Of a stretch of DNA of 28,850 nucleotides, positions 8,501 to 15,258 are shown one piece after another. The stretch covers positions 1 through 28,850 of the forward strand of contig CAZBBB010000034.1 of the NCBI GenBank assembly GCA_964490005.1. The letters are read 5' to 3'. Numbering within the stretch: position 1 is the stretch's first letter; every line of letters begins with the position of its first letter. The stretch comes from CAZBBB01 sp964490005. Its GTDB lineage: Bacteria; Planctomycetota; B15-G4. A program made the translations under genes and the position numbers. The notes below the pieces were generated by a model. That model saw only the letters and a program-made list of their open reading frames with translations. It was not told where the DNA came from and made no database searches.

Positions 8501-9175
8501 CCGGCCGTCGCGCGTGGGGACGTCGCCCTTGGGCAGCGGCCCGCTGTCGTGGCGGTTGGTGAGCAGGTAGCCGTCGAGGTCGCCGTCGCCGTCGTAGTCG
8601 GCGAAGGCCATCGCGATGCTGGCACCGGTGAAGGCCAGCCCCGCCGCCGCCGCGCCTTCGCTGAACGTGCCGTCGCCCGCGTTGATCCACAGCCGGTTGG
8701 GCGTGTCGTAGCCGCAGACGTGCAGGTCGAGATCGCCGTCGCCGTCGACGTCGACCAGGCTCGCGCCGGTCGACCAGTGCTCGTCGGCGAGCAGCCCGGC
8801 GCGTTCGGTGGCGTCCTCGAAACGGAAGTCGCCGAGGTTGCGGTACAGCCGCGCGCCGCCGAAGGGCCGCGTGAGCACCAGATCGGGCCGCCCGTCGCCG
8901 TCGACGTCGCCGACCGCGACGCCGCCGCCTGCCAGTCCGTTGCCGAGCACGTGCTCGTACTTCGGCGGCGGGGTCCAGGCGTGGCGGAAGTCGACGCCGG
9001 TGCGCTCGGCGTCGAGGCGCTGGAAGCGCGTGGCGCCGGCGGCGGCCGGCGCGCGCGTCGCCAGCGGCACGGCGCTCAGCCCCGCCTGCGGCTCCTGCGC
9101 GCGGGCCGCGGGACCGAGGCCGGCGAGCACGAGGGCCGTGCCGAGAAACGAGTGCACCACGCGACGCTGCGCCAT
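5504..9175 (-). CDS. Exported double FG-GAP/VCBS - ASPIC/UnbV repeat protein (CRTAC-like)
   Basis: A 1223-residue exported protein: signal peptide MAQRRVVHSFLGTALVLAG ending near AARAQ, then two FG-GAP/VCBS propeller modules. Each is closed by an ASPIC/UnbV-like domain, the first at about residues 538-618 and a second, more divergent one at about 1133-1222. Calcium-loop motifs of the DxDGDGxxD type are plainly visible: seven in the first module (for example DVDGDGRPDL, DYDGDGDLDG, DLDEDGREDL) and eight in the second (for example DVNGDGTDDY, DADGDGDRDL), of which one, DYDGSGRRQI, is degenerate. These folds are extracellular calcium-binding beta-propellers in known relatives such as CRTAC1; the ligand here is unknown. 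The start ATG at 9175 lies 36 nt after the stop of the upstream FG-GAP lipoprotein, and the peptidase follows 89 nt downstream. Similarity between the halves suggests an old internal duplication. Confidence 0.88.
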   Translation of the reverse strand: MAQRRVVHSFLGTALVLAGLGPAARAQEPQAGLSAVPLATRAPAAAGATRFQRLDAERTGVDFRHAWTPPPKYEHVLGNGLAGGGVAVGDVDGDGRPDLVLTRPFGGARLYRNLGDFRFEDATERAGLLADEHWSTGASLVDVDGDGDLDLHVCGYDTPNRLWINAGDGTFSEGAAAAGLAFTGASIAMAFADYDGDGDLDGYLLTNRHDSGPLPKGDVPTRDGRPYVPPELAELYTVVTRPDGVDLVVRAGQFDRLFENDGGGRFTDVTAGSGIVGNDFGLSATWFDYDEDGRPDLYVANDFHGPDRLYRNEGGGRFRDVAPAALPHTPWFSMGSDYADVDGDGLLDLLATDMSGRGHYRQKLAMGDMNENGWFLESGTPRQYMRNALYLNTGTGRFREAAFLAGIDSSNWTWSPRFGDLDEDGREDLFISNGMTRDYFNSDLRDQLRAQGLAGDALQQNSFWNDAPELAEPNLAFRNLGDLRFQNVGDAWGLGEVGVSFGATLSDLDGDGDLDVVVNDFDRPAALYRNGSSEGRRVTVALRGRASNTSGWGATLRLTSARGTQVRQLGSSRGYMAAADAVAHFGLGADAAVERLVVEWPSGHVQTFTSLPADRHFVVQEPEGEAPPRAPRARPTPIFTGSLGSRSVEAPYDDYAREPLLPYQLSRLGPALAVGDVNGDGTDDYVLGGPAGSPAQLFLNEGHRRFVPVEGALAAAGTAAEDAGLLLFDADGDGDRDLYLVSGGTECAPGDEVLADRLLFNDGAGGFGAAPADALPDLRDSGGPVAAADFDRDGDLDLFVGGRSVPGAYPARPQSRLLRNDGGRFVDASDELAPGLRDAGLVVGALWSDADGDGWVDLLLAREWGPIGLWRNEGGRLADATEAAGLGAHSGWWNGLAGADLDGDGHLDYVAANNGLNSKYVASAEHPALIYYGDYDGSGRRQIIEAQYEDEHLYPVRGRSCSSAAMPFLRERFTDFDTFASALLVEIYPTDRLEQAERSEAKTLASSVLINEGAPGAPRFRVVALPRELQIAPGQGVLLTEIDGDGRPDLVLAQNSYAPQRETGRMDGGVSALGLGTGDGGFRLLRADASGIVVPADAKSLVATDFDGDGRADLLVGVNDGELRAFHNGGAGSGRGLAVRLAGAPGNADAVGARVTLHVPGLPAQTGEIAAGNGYLSQSAPAVFFGLGAHVGEFSAEVRWPDGEVTRHAGLSAAGGRLVLARD

Positions 9176-10360
9176 GGAACGGCCCCGATCGGAGAGAGAG
9201 AGGCGCGCATTCTAGCGCGGTCCGGGCCGCGCGGAGGCGTCGGCCGGGAAGGGCCGGCGCTCGAGTTCCGCCCGACCCTCGACGACCCGCAGCCGCGCGT
9301 CGAGCGGCACGTCGAGGTGCACGTCGACGGCGCGGCTCGGGGCCGGCCAGCGCACGACGAGGCGCTCGACGGCCTGCGCGTCGCCGAGCCCGATCTCGAG
9401 CCGGCTCGGCAGCGACCCGAAGCTGCTCAGGCAGCCCGCCGCGCGATGGATCGAGCGCGGCGCGCCGTCGGCCGCGCGCAGCACGACCTCGACGCGCGCG
9501 CCGACGGCCGCGCGGTTGGCCGTCGTCCCGACCAGGTCGAGCACGAGGAAGCGCCGCGCCGGCCCGGGGTTCTCGAACAGCGCGTCGTGGAAGCGGTCGT
9601 CGGGGTAGAAGCCGCCGAGCTGCTCGAGGATGTCGATGTCGCCGTCGTCGTCGACGTCCGCCATGCCGACGCCGTGCCCCTTCTGCAGGTGCCCCAGCCC
9701 GGCCGCCGCCGACACGTCGAGCAAGCGTCGCCCGTCCTCGTTGCGCAGCATGACGTTGGGCATGAGCGCCTCGAAGGGCGGCGCGCCCGTCGCCAGATAG
9801 ATGTCGAGCAGGCCGTCGCCGTCGATGTCGCCGATCCCGGCGCCCATCGGCGACCAGGGCCGGTCGAGGCCGGCCGCGCGCGTGTCGTCGGCGAAGGTGC
9901 CGTCGCCGCGGTTCCTGTACAGCCGCGGGCGGCTGGCCCGCTCGGGCCGGCCCGCCGCCGCCGCCGCGAGATCGGCGATCTGCGCGTCGAAGCCGGCGAC
10001 GAACAGGTCGAGGTCGCCGTCGTTGTCGACGTCGAAGAACCAGCACGCGAAGCTGCGGCCGCGCGGCTCGGCCACGCCCGCCGCCTCGGCCACGTCGTCG
10101 AAGCGTCCGTCGCCGCGGTTGCGGTACAGGCGATTGGCGCCCTCGTTGCTCACGTACAGGTCGAGGTCGCCGTCGTCGTCGTAGTCGCCGGCCGCGACGC
10201 CCTTGGTGTAGCGGTCGTTGGTCACGCCGGACGGCGCGGCCACGTCCGTGAAGCGCAGGCCCCCGTCGTTGCGGAAGAGCTGGTTGGGGTAGTGTCCGTC
10301 CGCGCCCCACTCGGCACGCGACTCGTTGCCGACGTACAGGTCGAGGTCGCCGTCGCCGTC
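6784..10360. repeat. Dispersed short DNA repeats encoding calcium loops of the FG-GAP genes
   Basis: A plus-strand core CAGGTCGAGGTCGCCGTCG recurs with few changes at about 6783, 10005, 10150 and 10339, with near copies such as CAGGTCGAGATCGCCGTCG at about 8724. On the minus strand it encodes DGDxDL. The repeats occur in both FG-GAP genes and arise from repeated protein motifs with strongly biased codon use. Confidence 0.7.
9209..9214 (-). promoter_or_regulatory. Possible -10 element overlapping the lipoprotein stop codon
   Basis: TAGAAT inside CGCTAGAATGCGCG on the minus strand shares CGCTAGAAT with the HAD phosphatase promoter. The TAG at 9214-9212 is also the stop codon of the preceding lipoprotein gene. 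The ATG of the double FG-GAP gene is 33 nt further, so any transcript would have a short leader, unlike the other sites. The resemblance may be chance. Confidence 0.25.
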
Positions 10361-11443
10361 GAAGTCGCCGAAGGCCGCCGTCTGCGTCGGGCACGCCGGC
10401 TCGGCCAGCCCGGCCGCGCGCGTGACGTCCGAGAAGCGCAGGCCGCCGTCGTTGCGCAGCAGGCTGTTGCGGATCCGTCCGTCGTCGTAGAGCCAGGCGC
10501 CGCGCAGCACGAACAGGTCGACGTCGCCGTCGCCGTCGGGGTCGCCCGCGATCAGGTTCAGCCCGCCGCGCTGCAGGTCGAGGCCCGAGCCCGCCGTGAC
10601 GTCGGCGAAGCGGCCGCCGCCGAGCCCGCGGTGCAGGCGCAGCAGAGCGCGCGGGTCGTAGCTGCTGGTGACGATGTCGAGCAGGCCGTCGCCGTCGAGG
10701 TCGTCGATGACGACGCCGCCGCTGAGCGAGAGCGTGTCGAGGCCGCGCTCGGCCGCGACGTTCGTGAAGCGCGCGGCCGGCGCCTGCGACGCGAAGGCCG
10801 ACTCGGGCAGCCGCCACGCGGCCGGCACGCCGCCCGGCCACTCGCCGAGCGCCATCGCGGCGATGTTCAGCAGCCAGCTCGCGCGCAGCGCGTCGACGTG
10901 CCCGGGCGGCACCGCGGCGAGGAACTCCAGCAGGTGCCCGCGCGCCCGGGTCGCGCCCTGCCGCTGCGCGTGCAGGCCGCCGCCCTGCAGCGGGAAGAGG
11001 CAGCACTCGGCGTTGTTGCGCGCGATGCAGTTGTCGAACTCCGCCCGCCGCAGCCAGCACAGCGCGAGGCGGTAGTGGACGAAGGCCGCCGGATGCCCGG
11101 GGGCCGCGTGCGGCAGGGCCTGCTCCAGCAGCGCGATGGCCGTGTCGATCTCGCCCAGCTCGAGTTCGCGCATCGCGAGCGCCGAGAAGGCGTCGACGCG
11201 CGCGGCGACGGGCAGATCCTCGCGGACGGCGGCCGCGCGCAGCGCGGGCAGCATGCCGCGCCCCAGGATGGGGTTGCTCCCCTCGAGCAGCGCGTCCGCG
11301 ATGGCGGAGAACTCGGCCTGCAGGGCCGCGGCGCTCTCGGCCGCCAGCGCCTCGCGCACGGGGAGGGCGGCGGACGGCGGCTCGGCGCCGCAGGCGCCCA
11401 AGCCCGCCGCGAGCAGGAGAATCGAAGCAGGTCCCGAACGCAC
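9212..11443 (-). CDS. TPR - FG-GAP/VCBS - ASPIC/UnbV lipoprotein
   Basis: A 743-residue probable lipoprotein: the N-terminus MRSGPASILLLAAGLGACG has a lipobox LGAC with Cys18. A TPR-like helical region follows (about 40-190), including NCIARNNAECCLFPLQGGG, a segment I associate with TPR-CRTAC proteins of planctomycetes and acidobacteria. Then come seven calcium-loop repeats (DLDGDGLLDI, DPDGDGDVDL, DFDGDGDLDL, DYDDDGDLDL and others, about 245-600) and an ASPIC/UnbV domain (about 633-734) with GARVEVVLRA and the typical VERLVVRWPAPS. The start is GTG at 11443 with GAGGG 7 nt upstream; it gives the full lipoprotein signal. The gene is 30 nt after rluA and 36 nt before the double FG-GAP gene, so the two propeller proteins are probably co-expressed at the cell surface. 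The ligand is unknown. Confidence 0.88.
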   Translation of the reverse strand: MRSGPASILLLAAGLGACGAEPPSAALPVREALAAESAAALQAEFSAIADALLEGSNPILGRGMLPALRAAAVREDLPVAARVDAFSALAMRELELGEIDTAIALLEQALPHAAPGHPAAFVHYRLALCWLRRAEFDNCIARNNAECCLFPLQGGGLHAQRQGATRARGHLLEFLAAVPPGHVDALRASWLLNIAAMALGEWPGGVPAAWRLPESAFASQAPAARFTNVAAERGLDTLSLSGGVVIDDLDGDGLLDIVTSSYDPRALLRLHRGLGGGRFADVTAGSGLDLQRGGLNLIAGDPDGDGDVDLFVLRGAWLYDDGRIRNSLLRNDGGLRFSDVTRAAGLAEPACPTQTAAFGDFDGDGDLDLYVGNESRAEWGADGHYPNQLFRNDGGLRFTDVAAPSGVTNDRYTKGVAAGDYDDDGDLDLYVSNEGANRLYRNRGDGRFDDVAEAAGVAEPRGRSFACWFFDVDNDGDLDLFVAGFDAQIADLAAAAAGRPERASRPRLYRNRGDGTFADDTRAAGLDRPWSPMGAGIGDIDGDGLLDIYLATGAPPFEALMPNVMLRNEDGRRLLDVSAAAGLGHLQKGHGVGMADVDDDGDIDILEQLGGFYPDDRFHDALFENPGPARRFLVLDLVGTTANRAAVGARVEVVLRAADGAPRSIHRAAGCLSSFGSLPSRLEIGLGDAQAVERLVVRWPAPSRAVDVHLDVPLDARLRVVEGRAELERRPFPADASARPGPR

Positions 11444-11473
11444 GCCGGCGCCCTCGGCGAGAGAGCCCCTACC

Positions 11474-12514
11474 CTACCCGCCCGCGCCGGCCAGCGTACG
11501 CCAGTGCCGCTCGAGGTCGGCGGGCCAGGGCGACTCGATGCGCAGGCGGCCGCGGGTCGGGTGCTCGAAACCCAGCGCGTGGCTGTGCAGCGCCTGCCGC
11601 GGCAGCAGCAGCGCGTCGCGGTCGTCCGCGCCGAGCCGGCCGTCGACGTAGCGGCGGAACAGCTCGGGGCTGCTCCCGTAGAGCTTGTCGCCGACGACCG
11701 GGTGGCCGAGCGCGGCGAAGTGCGCGCGGATCTGGTGGTGGCGCCCGGTGAGCAGGTCGACGTGCACGCGCGTGAAGCCGGAGAAGCGCTCGGTCACGCG
11801 CCACTTCGTGCGCGCCGGCAGGCCCCGCGCGTCGTGGCGCACGACGTGGCGCGGCGCGAGCGCCGGGTCGGCGGCCGGGCCGAGCGGCAGGTCGATCAGG
11901 CCCTCCTCGCCCCGCAGCTCGCCGTGGACGAGCGCCAGGTACTCCTTGTCGACCTTGCGGCGCATGAACTGCCGCTGCACGAAGACCAGCGCGGCGGCGG
12001 TCTTGGCGACGAGCAGCACGCCCGAGGTCTCGAGGTCGAGGCGGTGGCAGAGCTTGGGCACGACGTCGCGCGTCGGGTCCTCGTGGTCGCGGTATTCGCG
12101 ATGGAGCTGCGTGATGACGGTGTGGTGCAGCAGCCGCCCCGCCGGGTGCACGGGGATGCCCGCCGGCTTGTCGATCGCGATGAGCTGCTCGTCCTCGTAC
12201 AGGCGCGGCAGCGCGCCGGCCGCCTGCCCGCGCGGCGCGAGCGCCTCGTCGCGCACCGGACGCGGCAGCTCGATCCGCACGAGGTCGCCCACGGCCACGC
12301 GCCGGCTGGCGCGCGCCTCGCGGCCCGAGAGCACGACCTTGCCCTCGTCGAGCAGCCGGCAGACGCTCGTGCGCGAGCGCCAGTGCAGGCGCTTGGCCAG
12401 CCACTGGTCGAGGCGCAGGCCCTGCTCGCCCTCGGCGACGCGGTAGCTCAGGTGCTCGGTGCGCCCGTCGAGCACGCGCACGTCGAAGTCGTCGCCGCGC
12501 GCGGCCCGGCCCAC
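11474..12514 (-). CDS. RluA-family pseudouridine synthase
   Basis: Converts specific uridines in rRNA or tRNA to pseudouridine in the cytoplasm. The protein is 346 residues from the chosen start. An S4 RNA-binding domain spans about 31-80 (LRLDQWLAKRL...SRTSVCRLLDEGKVVLSGR) and the catalytic domain follows. It has DKPAGIPVHP near 115-124 and the RluA signature HRLDLETSG at 157-165, in which Asp160 is the catalytic aspartate. RHHQIRAHFAALGHPVVGDKLYG is the usual C-terminal motif (given here in part as HQIRAHFAALGHP). The start is GTG at 12514, 5 nt after the upstream gene's stop, with AGGAG 8 nt before it; GTG codons 12 and 14 are alternatives. RluA, RluC and RluD cannot be told apart from sequence alone. 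It is the second gene of the minus-strand operon. Confidence 0.9.
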   Translation of the reverse strand: MGRAARGDDFDVRVLDGRTEHLSYRVAEGEQGLRLDQWLAKRLHWRSRTSVCRLLDEGKVVLSGREARASRRVAVGDLVRIELPRPVRDEALAPRGQAAGALPRLYEDEQLIAIDKPAGIPVHPAGRLLHHTVITQLHREYRDHEDPTRDVVPKLCHRLDLETSGVLLVAKTAAALVFVQRQFMRRKVDKEYLALVHGELRGEEGLIDLPLGPAADPALAPRHVVRHDARGLPARTKWRVTERFSGFTRVHVDLLTGRHHQIRAHFAALGHPVVGDKLYGSSPELFRRYVDGRLGADDRDALLLPRQALHSHALGFEHPTRGRLRIESPWPADLERHWRTLAGAGG

Positions 12515-12519
12515 GGCGG

Positions 12520-14331
12520 CTACTCCTCGATCAGGTGGACGGTGAACATCAGCCCGCGCGCGACCTTCGGGTCGACGGTGCACTCGAGCGTCGTTGGCCC
12601 GTCCTTGCGCGCGGTGCCGCCCAGCCGATCGTAGATCTTGTCGTAGGACAGGCCGATGGGCAGGTGGAAGACCATCCGGGCGGGCGTCTGCGGCGCGCCC
12701 CGGCGGACCTTGACGTTGCCGCCCAGCCGGTCGCGCCCGACGCGATGGAAGGACATGTCGATCTCGCCGTAGACGGTCGGGATCCAGGCCGGCGCGAAGC
12801 GCTCGCGGGGCGGCACGAACTCGCCCGGCAGCGCCGGCAGCAGGTGCAGCTCGTCGCCGTGATCGTCGACGAGCAGCGCGCGCGTGAGCGTCATGAAACC
12901 CATCGGGAAGCGGCCGTCGAGCTCGCCGCCGGGCACCATGCCGGCGAAACCGTTGGGCGAGACGCGGTCGAGCAGTTCGCGGAACAGCGGGAAGACGCGC
13001 TCGAGTTCGCCCGCCGAGAGCGCGCGGCGCAGCGCGAGCATGACGCCCGCCGTGCTCTGCGGGTCGTCGACCTCGGCCCAACCCAGCACGGGCAACTTCT
13101 CGATCTCCTCCAGGCGCCCGGCGCGGCGCAGCACTTCGGCCAGGTCGCGGCGCACGCGCTCGGGATCGAGCCAGGGGTCGACGCGGGCCGGCTCGGTGAC
13201 GAACTGCACGATCGCCTGCGCCACGGCCTCGATCTGCGCGGCGTCGTCGCCCAGGCGCACGCAGCGCGCCAGGCCGTGCGCCAGTGCCAGCCGCCGCGCC
13301 GGCGGCAGTCCCGCGCCGTCGGCGGCGGCCGAGGCCACTGCGGCCGCGCGCGCGTCGACCGACCACTCGCCCAAGCCCCACTCGGTGAACACGGCGAGCA
13401 CCTGCGCGGGCACGGCCGCGTCGCTCGGCGGCAGGCCGTTGGGCCGGTCGGTGAGCACGCGGATCACGCTGTGCGCGTCGCCCAGCATGCGCAGCGCGTG
13501 CACGCCCGCCACCAGCGGCCGGTACAGGTCGGGGTCGGCGCCGGGGAAGTTCACGTACTGGCCGCGGTACTGCGTCTGCCAGAGGTGCTGCTCCTCGACG
13601 GAGAGGAAGCCCCACTGCGCCAGCGCCGCGCGCACGGCCGGCTCCTCGACGATCGCCGTCGAGGGCGGCCCGGCGAGCGCCACCTCGAGGAAGCGCGTCT
13701 CGCCCGCGGGCACCTCGATCGACCAGCGCAGCAGACAGGCCGTGGCGTCGGGCGTCGCGGGCGCGGCGCTCACCTGCACCTGCGGCTCGACGCCGGCCCA
13801 GCGCGCGACGACGCGCCCGTCGCGCAGCAGCAGGGCGCCCTCGTGCGCGAAGCTCGTGCCGGCGACGAAGGGCAGCGCCGGCTCGGGGCGCACCTCGCCG
13901 CTCGCGCCGCCGGCCCACAGCCGCGCCGCGAGCGGCACGACGAGCGGCTCGGCGCCGGCGTTGGCGAAGGCCAGGCGCACGATCGCGCGCGCGCGCACGT
14001 CGCCGCTGCGCTCGACCGCGCTCGCCAGCGCCTTGTACTCCACGGGCAGCGCGCCGACCTGCAGCGTGCCGCCGGCCCAGAGCCAGGCCGAGGCGCCGTA
14101 GTCGAGGCCGCTCATGGGCAGCGGCGCGCCGCTCTCGGCGTCGACGAACTGCAGCACGACCGCGCCCGTGTCGAGCCGGCCGTCGCTCGTCAGGCGCGCG
14201 GCGCGCAGCGTGCCGTACGACGAGAGATGCAGCGCGCCGAGCAGCGGGCGCGGCGGGCCGAGGGCGGGGTCGTCGACCGCCGTCGGAGCGCCGAGGGCGC
14301 CGAGAGTCGTCAGGATCAGGGGCAGGAGCAT
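12520..14331 (-). CDS. Exported protein, six-hairpin glycosidase-like
   Basis: A 603-residue protein with an N-terminal signal peptide (MLLPLILTTLGALGAP). The first half is beta-rich. The second half is helical with aromatic/acidic patches (YRGQYVNFPGADPDLYRPL, then NGFAGMVPGGELDGRFPMG) and ends in LLPALPGEFVPP and an all-beta tail. That order, beta domain, helical barrel, an LLPALP motif and a closing beta domain, recalls six-hairpin glycosidases such as GH95, but I cannot identify catalytic residues with confidence. A role in polysaccharide breakdown is therefore a guess. It is the first gene of the minus-strand operon. Its ATG is preceded by a perfect TATAAT ending 10 nt upstream and no Shine-Dalgarno sequence. 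The divergent radical SAM gene starts 45 nt away. Confidence 0.6.
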   Translation of the reverse strand: MLLPLILTTLGALGAPTAVDDPALGPPRPLLGALHLSSYGTLRAARLTSDGRLDTGAVVLQFVDAESGAPLPMSGLDYGASAWLWAGGTLQVGALPVEYKALASAVERSGDVRARAIVRLAFANAGAEPLVVPLAARLWAGGASGEVRPEPALPFVAGTSFAHEGALLLRDGRVVARWAGVEPQVQVSAAPATPDATACLLRWSIEVPAGETRFLEVALAGPPSTAIVEEPAVRAALAQWGFLSVEEQHLWQTQYRGQYVNFPGADPDLYRPLVAGVHALRMLGDAHSVIRVLTDRPNGLPPSDAAVPAQVLAVFTEWGLGEWSVDARAAAVASAAADGAGLPPARRLALAHGLARCVRLGDDAAQIEAVAQAIVQFVTEPARVDPWLDPERVRRDLAEVLRRAGRLEEIEKLPVLGWAEVDDPQSTAGVMLALRRALSAGELERVFPLFRELLDRVSPNGFAGMVPGGELDGRFPMGFMTLTRALLVDDHGDELHLLPALPGEFVPPRERFAPAWIPTVYGEIDMSFHRVGRDRLGGNVKVRRGAPQTPARMVFHLPIGLSYDKIYDRLGGTARKDGPTTLECTVDPKVARGLMFTVHLIEE

Positions 14332-14341
14332 GGAGGGCGCG

Positions 14342-14347
14342 ATTATA
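14342..14347 (-). promoter_or_regulatory. Start-proximal -10 element (TATAAT) of the seven-gene operon
   Basis: A perfect TATAAT on the minus strand is followed by CGCGCCCTCC and then the ATG at 14331. A start point about 6-7 nt after the hexamer would leave a leader of only 3-4 nt. No TTGACA-like -35 lies at 16-18 nt. Confidence 0.55.
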
Positions 14348-14360
14348 CGGATGCACGCGC

Positions 14361-14366
14361 TATTCT
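14361..14366 (+). promoter_or_regulatory. Start-proximal -10 element (TATTCT) of the radical SAM gene
   Basis: GCTATTCTGGCGCG on the plus strand; TATTCT ends 10 nt before the ATG at 14377, again with no Shine-Dalgarno sequence. It lies 13 nt from the opposing TATAAT, so the two promoters are back to back within a 45-nt gap. Confidence 0.45.
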
Positions 14367-14376
14367 GGCGCGCGCC

Positions 14377-15258
14377 ATGCGTTACGAGGGCACCGTCTAC
14401 CGACCGCCGAGCGAGGCCGACAGCCTGATCCTGCAGGCGACCATCGGCTGCAGCTACAACCGCTGCGGCTACTGCGCGATGTATCTCGACAAGCGCTTCC
14501 GGCCGCGCGACGCCGACGAGCTGCGCCAGGACATGGACCTCGCCGTCGCGTACCACGGCGCCGAGAACGTGCGGCGCGTGTTCCTGGCCGACGGCGACGC
14601 GCTCATCCTGCGCACCGCGCGCCTGCTGCAGATCCTGGGCGAGCTGCGCGCGCGCTTCCCGAACCTGCAGCGCGCCAGCGTCTACTCCAGCCCGCAGAGC
14701 CTGCTCAAGAAGAGCGTGGCCGAACTGGCCGAGCTCAAGGACGCGGGGCTGACGCTGCACTACGTCGGCCCCGAGACGGGCCACCCGCTCGTCATGGAGC
14801 GCATCGAGAAGGGAGTCACGCCCGAAGAACTCGCGGACGGCTGCCGGCGCGTGATCGACGCCGGGGCCAAGCTGTCGCTGATCTTCCTGCTCGGCATCGG
14901 CGGCACGGAGCTGTCGCGCGAGCACGCCATCGCGTCGGGGCAGTTCGCGACGGCCGTCGATCCGCAGTACGTCTCGACGCTCACGTGGGTGCCCGTGCCC
15001 GGCACGCCGATGGCGGCTCAGGTCGAGCGCGGCGAGCTGGTGCTGCCCGACCCGCGCGGCATCCTGGCCGAGCAGCGGCTGTTCCTCGAGCACTGCCGGC
15101 CGACGCGCGCGATCTACCGCGGCAACCACGCCAGCAACGCGCTGCCCATCGGCGGCACGCTGCCCAAGGACCGCGAGCGGCTGCTGGCGCTGCTCGACGC
15201 CGTGATCGCCGACGAGAGCCTGCCGCTGCGGGCGCCGCCCTCCCCGCGCCGGCTGTGA
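14377..15258 (+). CDS. Radical SAM protein with CX4CX2C cluster motif
   Basis: A 293-residue radical S-adenosylmethionine protein, expected to hold a 4Fe-4S cluster and generate a 5'-deoxyadenosyl radical in the cytoplasm. The cluster cysteines are Cys25, Cys30 and Cys33 in GCSYNRCGYCAMY. The spacing is CX4CX2C rather than the usual CX3CX2C, which is a known variant of one COG1032-type subgroup, so it is not a defect. The following segments are typical of that subgroup: FLADGDALIL, YVGPETGHPLVMERIEKG, LIFLLGIGG, and the C-terminal NHASNALPIGGTLPKDRERLL. The substrate is not known for the subgroup as far as I am aware. The stop TGA overlaps the GTG start of the RecD2 helicase gene (GTGA), so the two are translationally coupled. 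The start ATG at 14377 is fixed by the promoter-like hexamer 10 nt before it. Confidence 0.88.
   Translation: MRYEGTVYRPPSEADSLILQATIGCSYNRCGYCAMYLDKRFRPRDADELRQDMDLAVAYHGAENVRRVFLADGDALILRTARLLQILGELRARFPNLQRASVYSSPQSLLKKSVAELAELKDAGLTLHYVGPETGHPLVMERIEKGVTPEELADGCRRVIDAGAKLSLIFLLGIGGTELSREHAIASGQFATAVDPQYVSTLTWVPVPGTPMAAQVERGELVLPDPRGILAEQRLFLEHCRPTRAIYRGNHASNALPIGGTLPKDRERLLALLDAVIADESLPLRAPPSPRRL

Noticed and set aside
2865..11060. A 2731-codon open frame on the minus strand
   Set aside because: Only its last 849 codons (from 5414) read as a real protein with a signal peptide and HExxH. The rest is out-of-frame reading of the two FG-GAP genes.
5432..12634. A 2400-codon open frame on the plus strand opposite the operon
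   Set aside because: It has no domain-like segments and is made of low-complexity Arg/Ala/Val/Gly. It is the complement of real genes with very biased third positions, a usual artefact in high-GC DNA.
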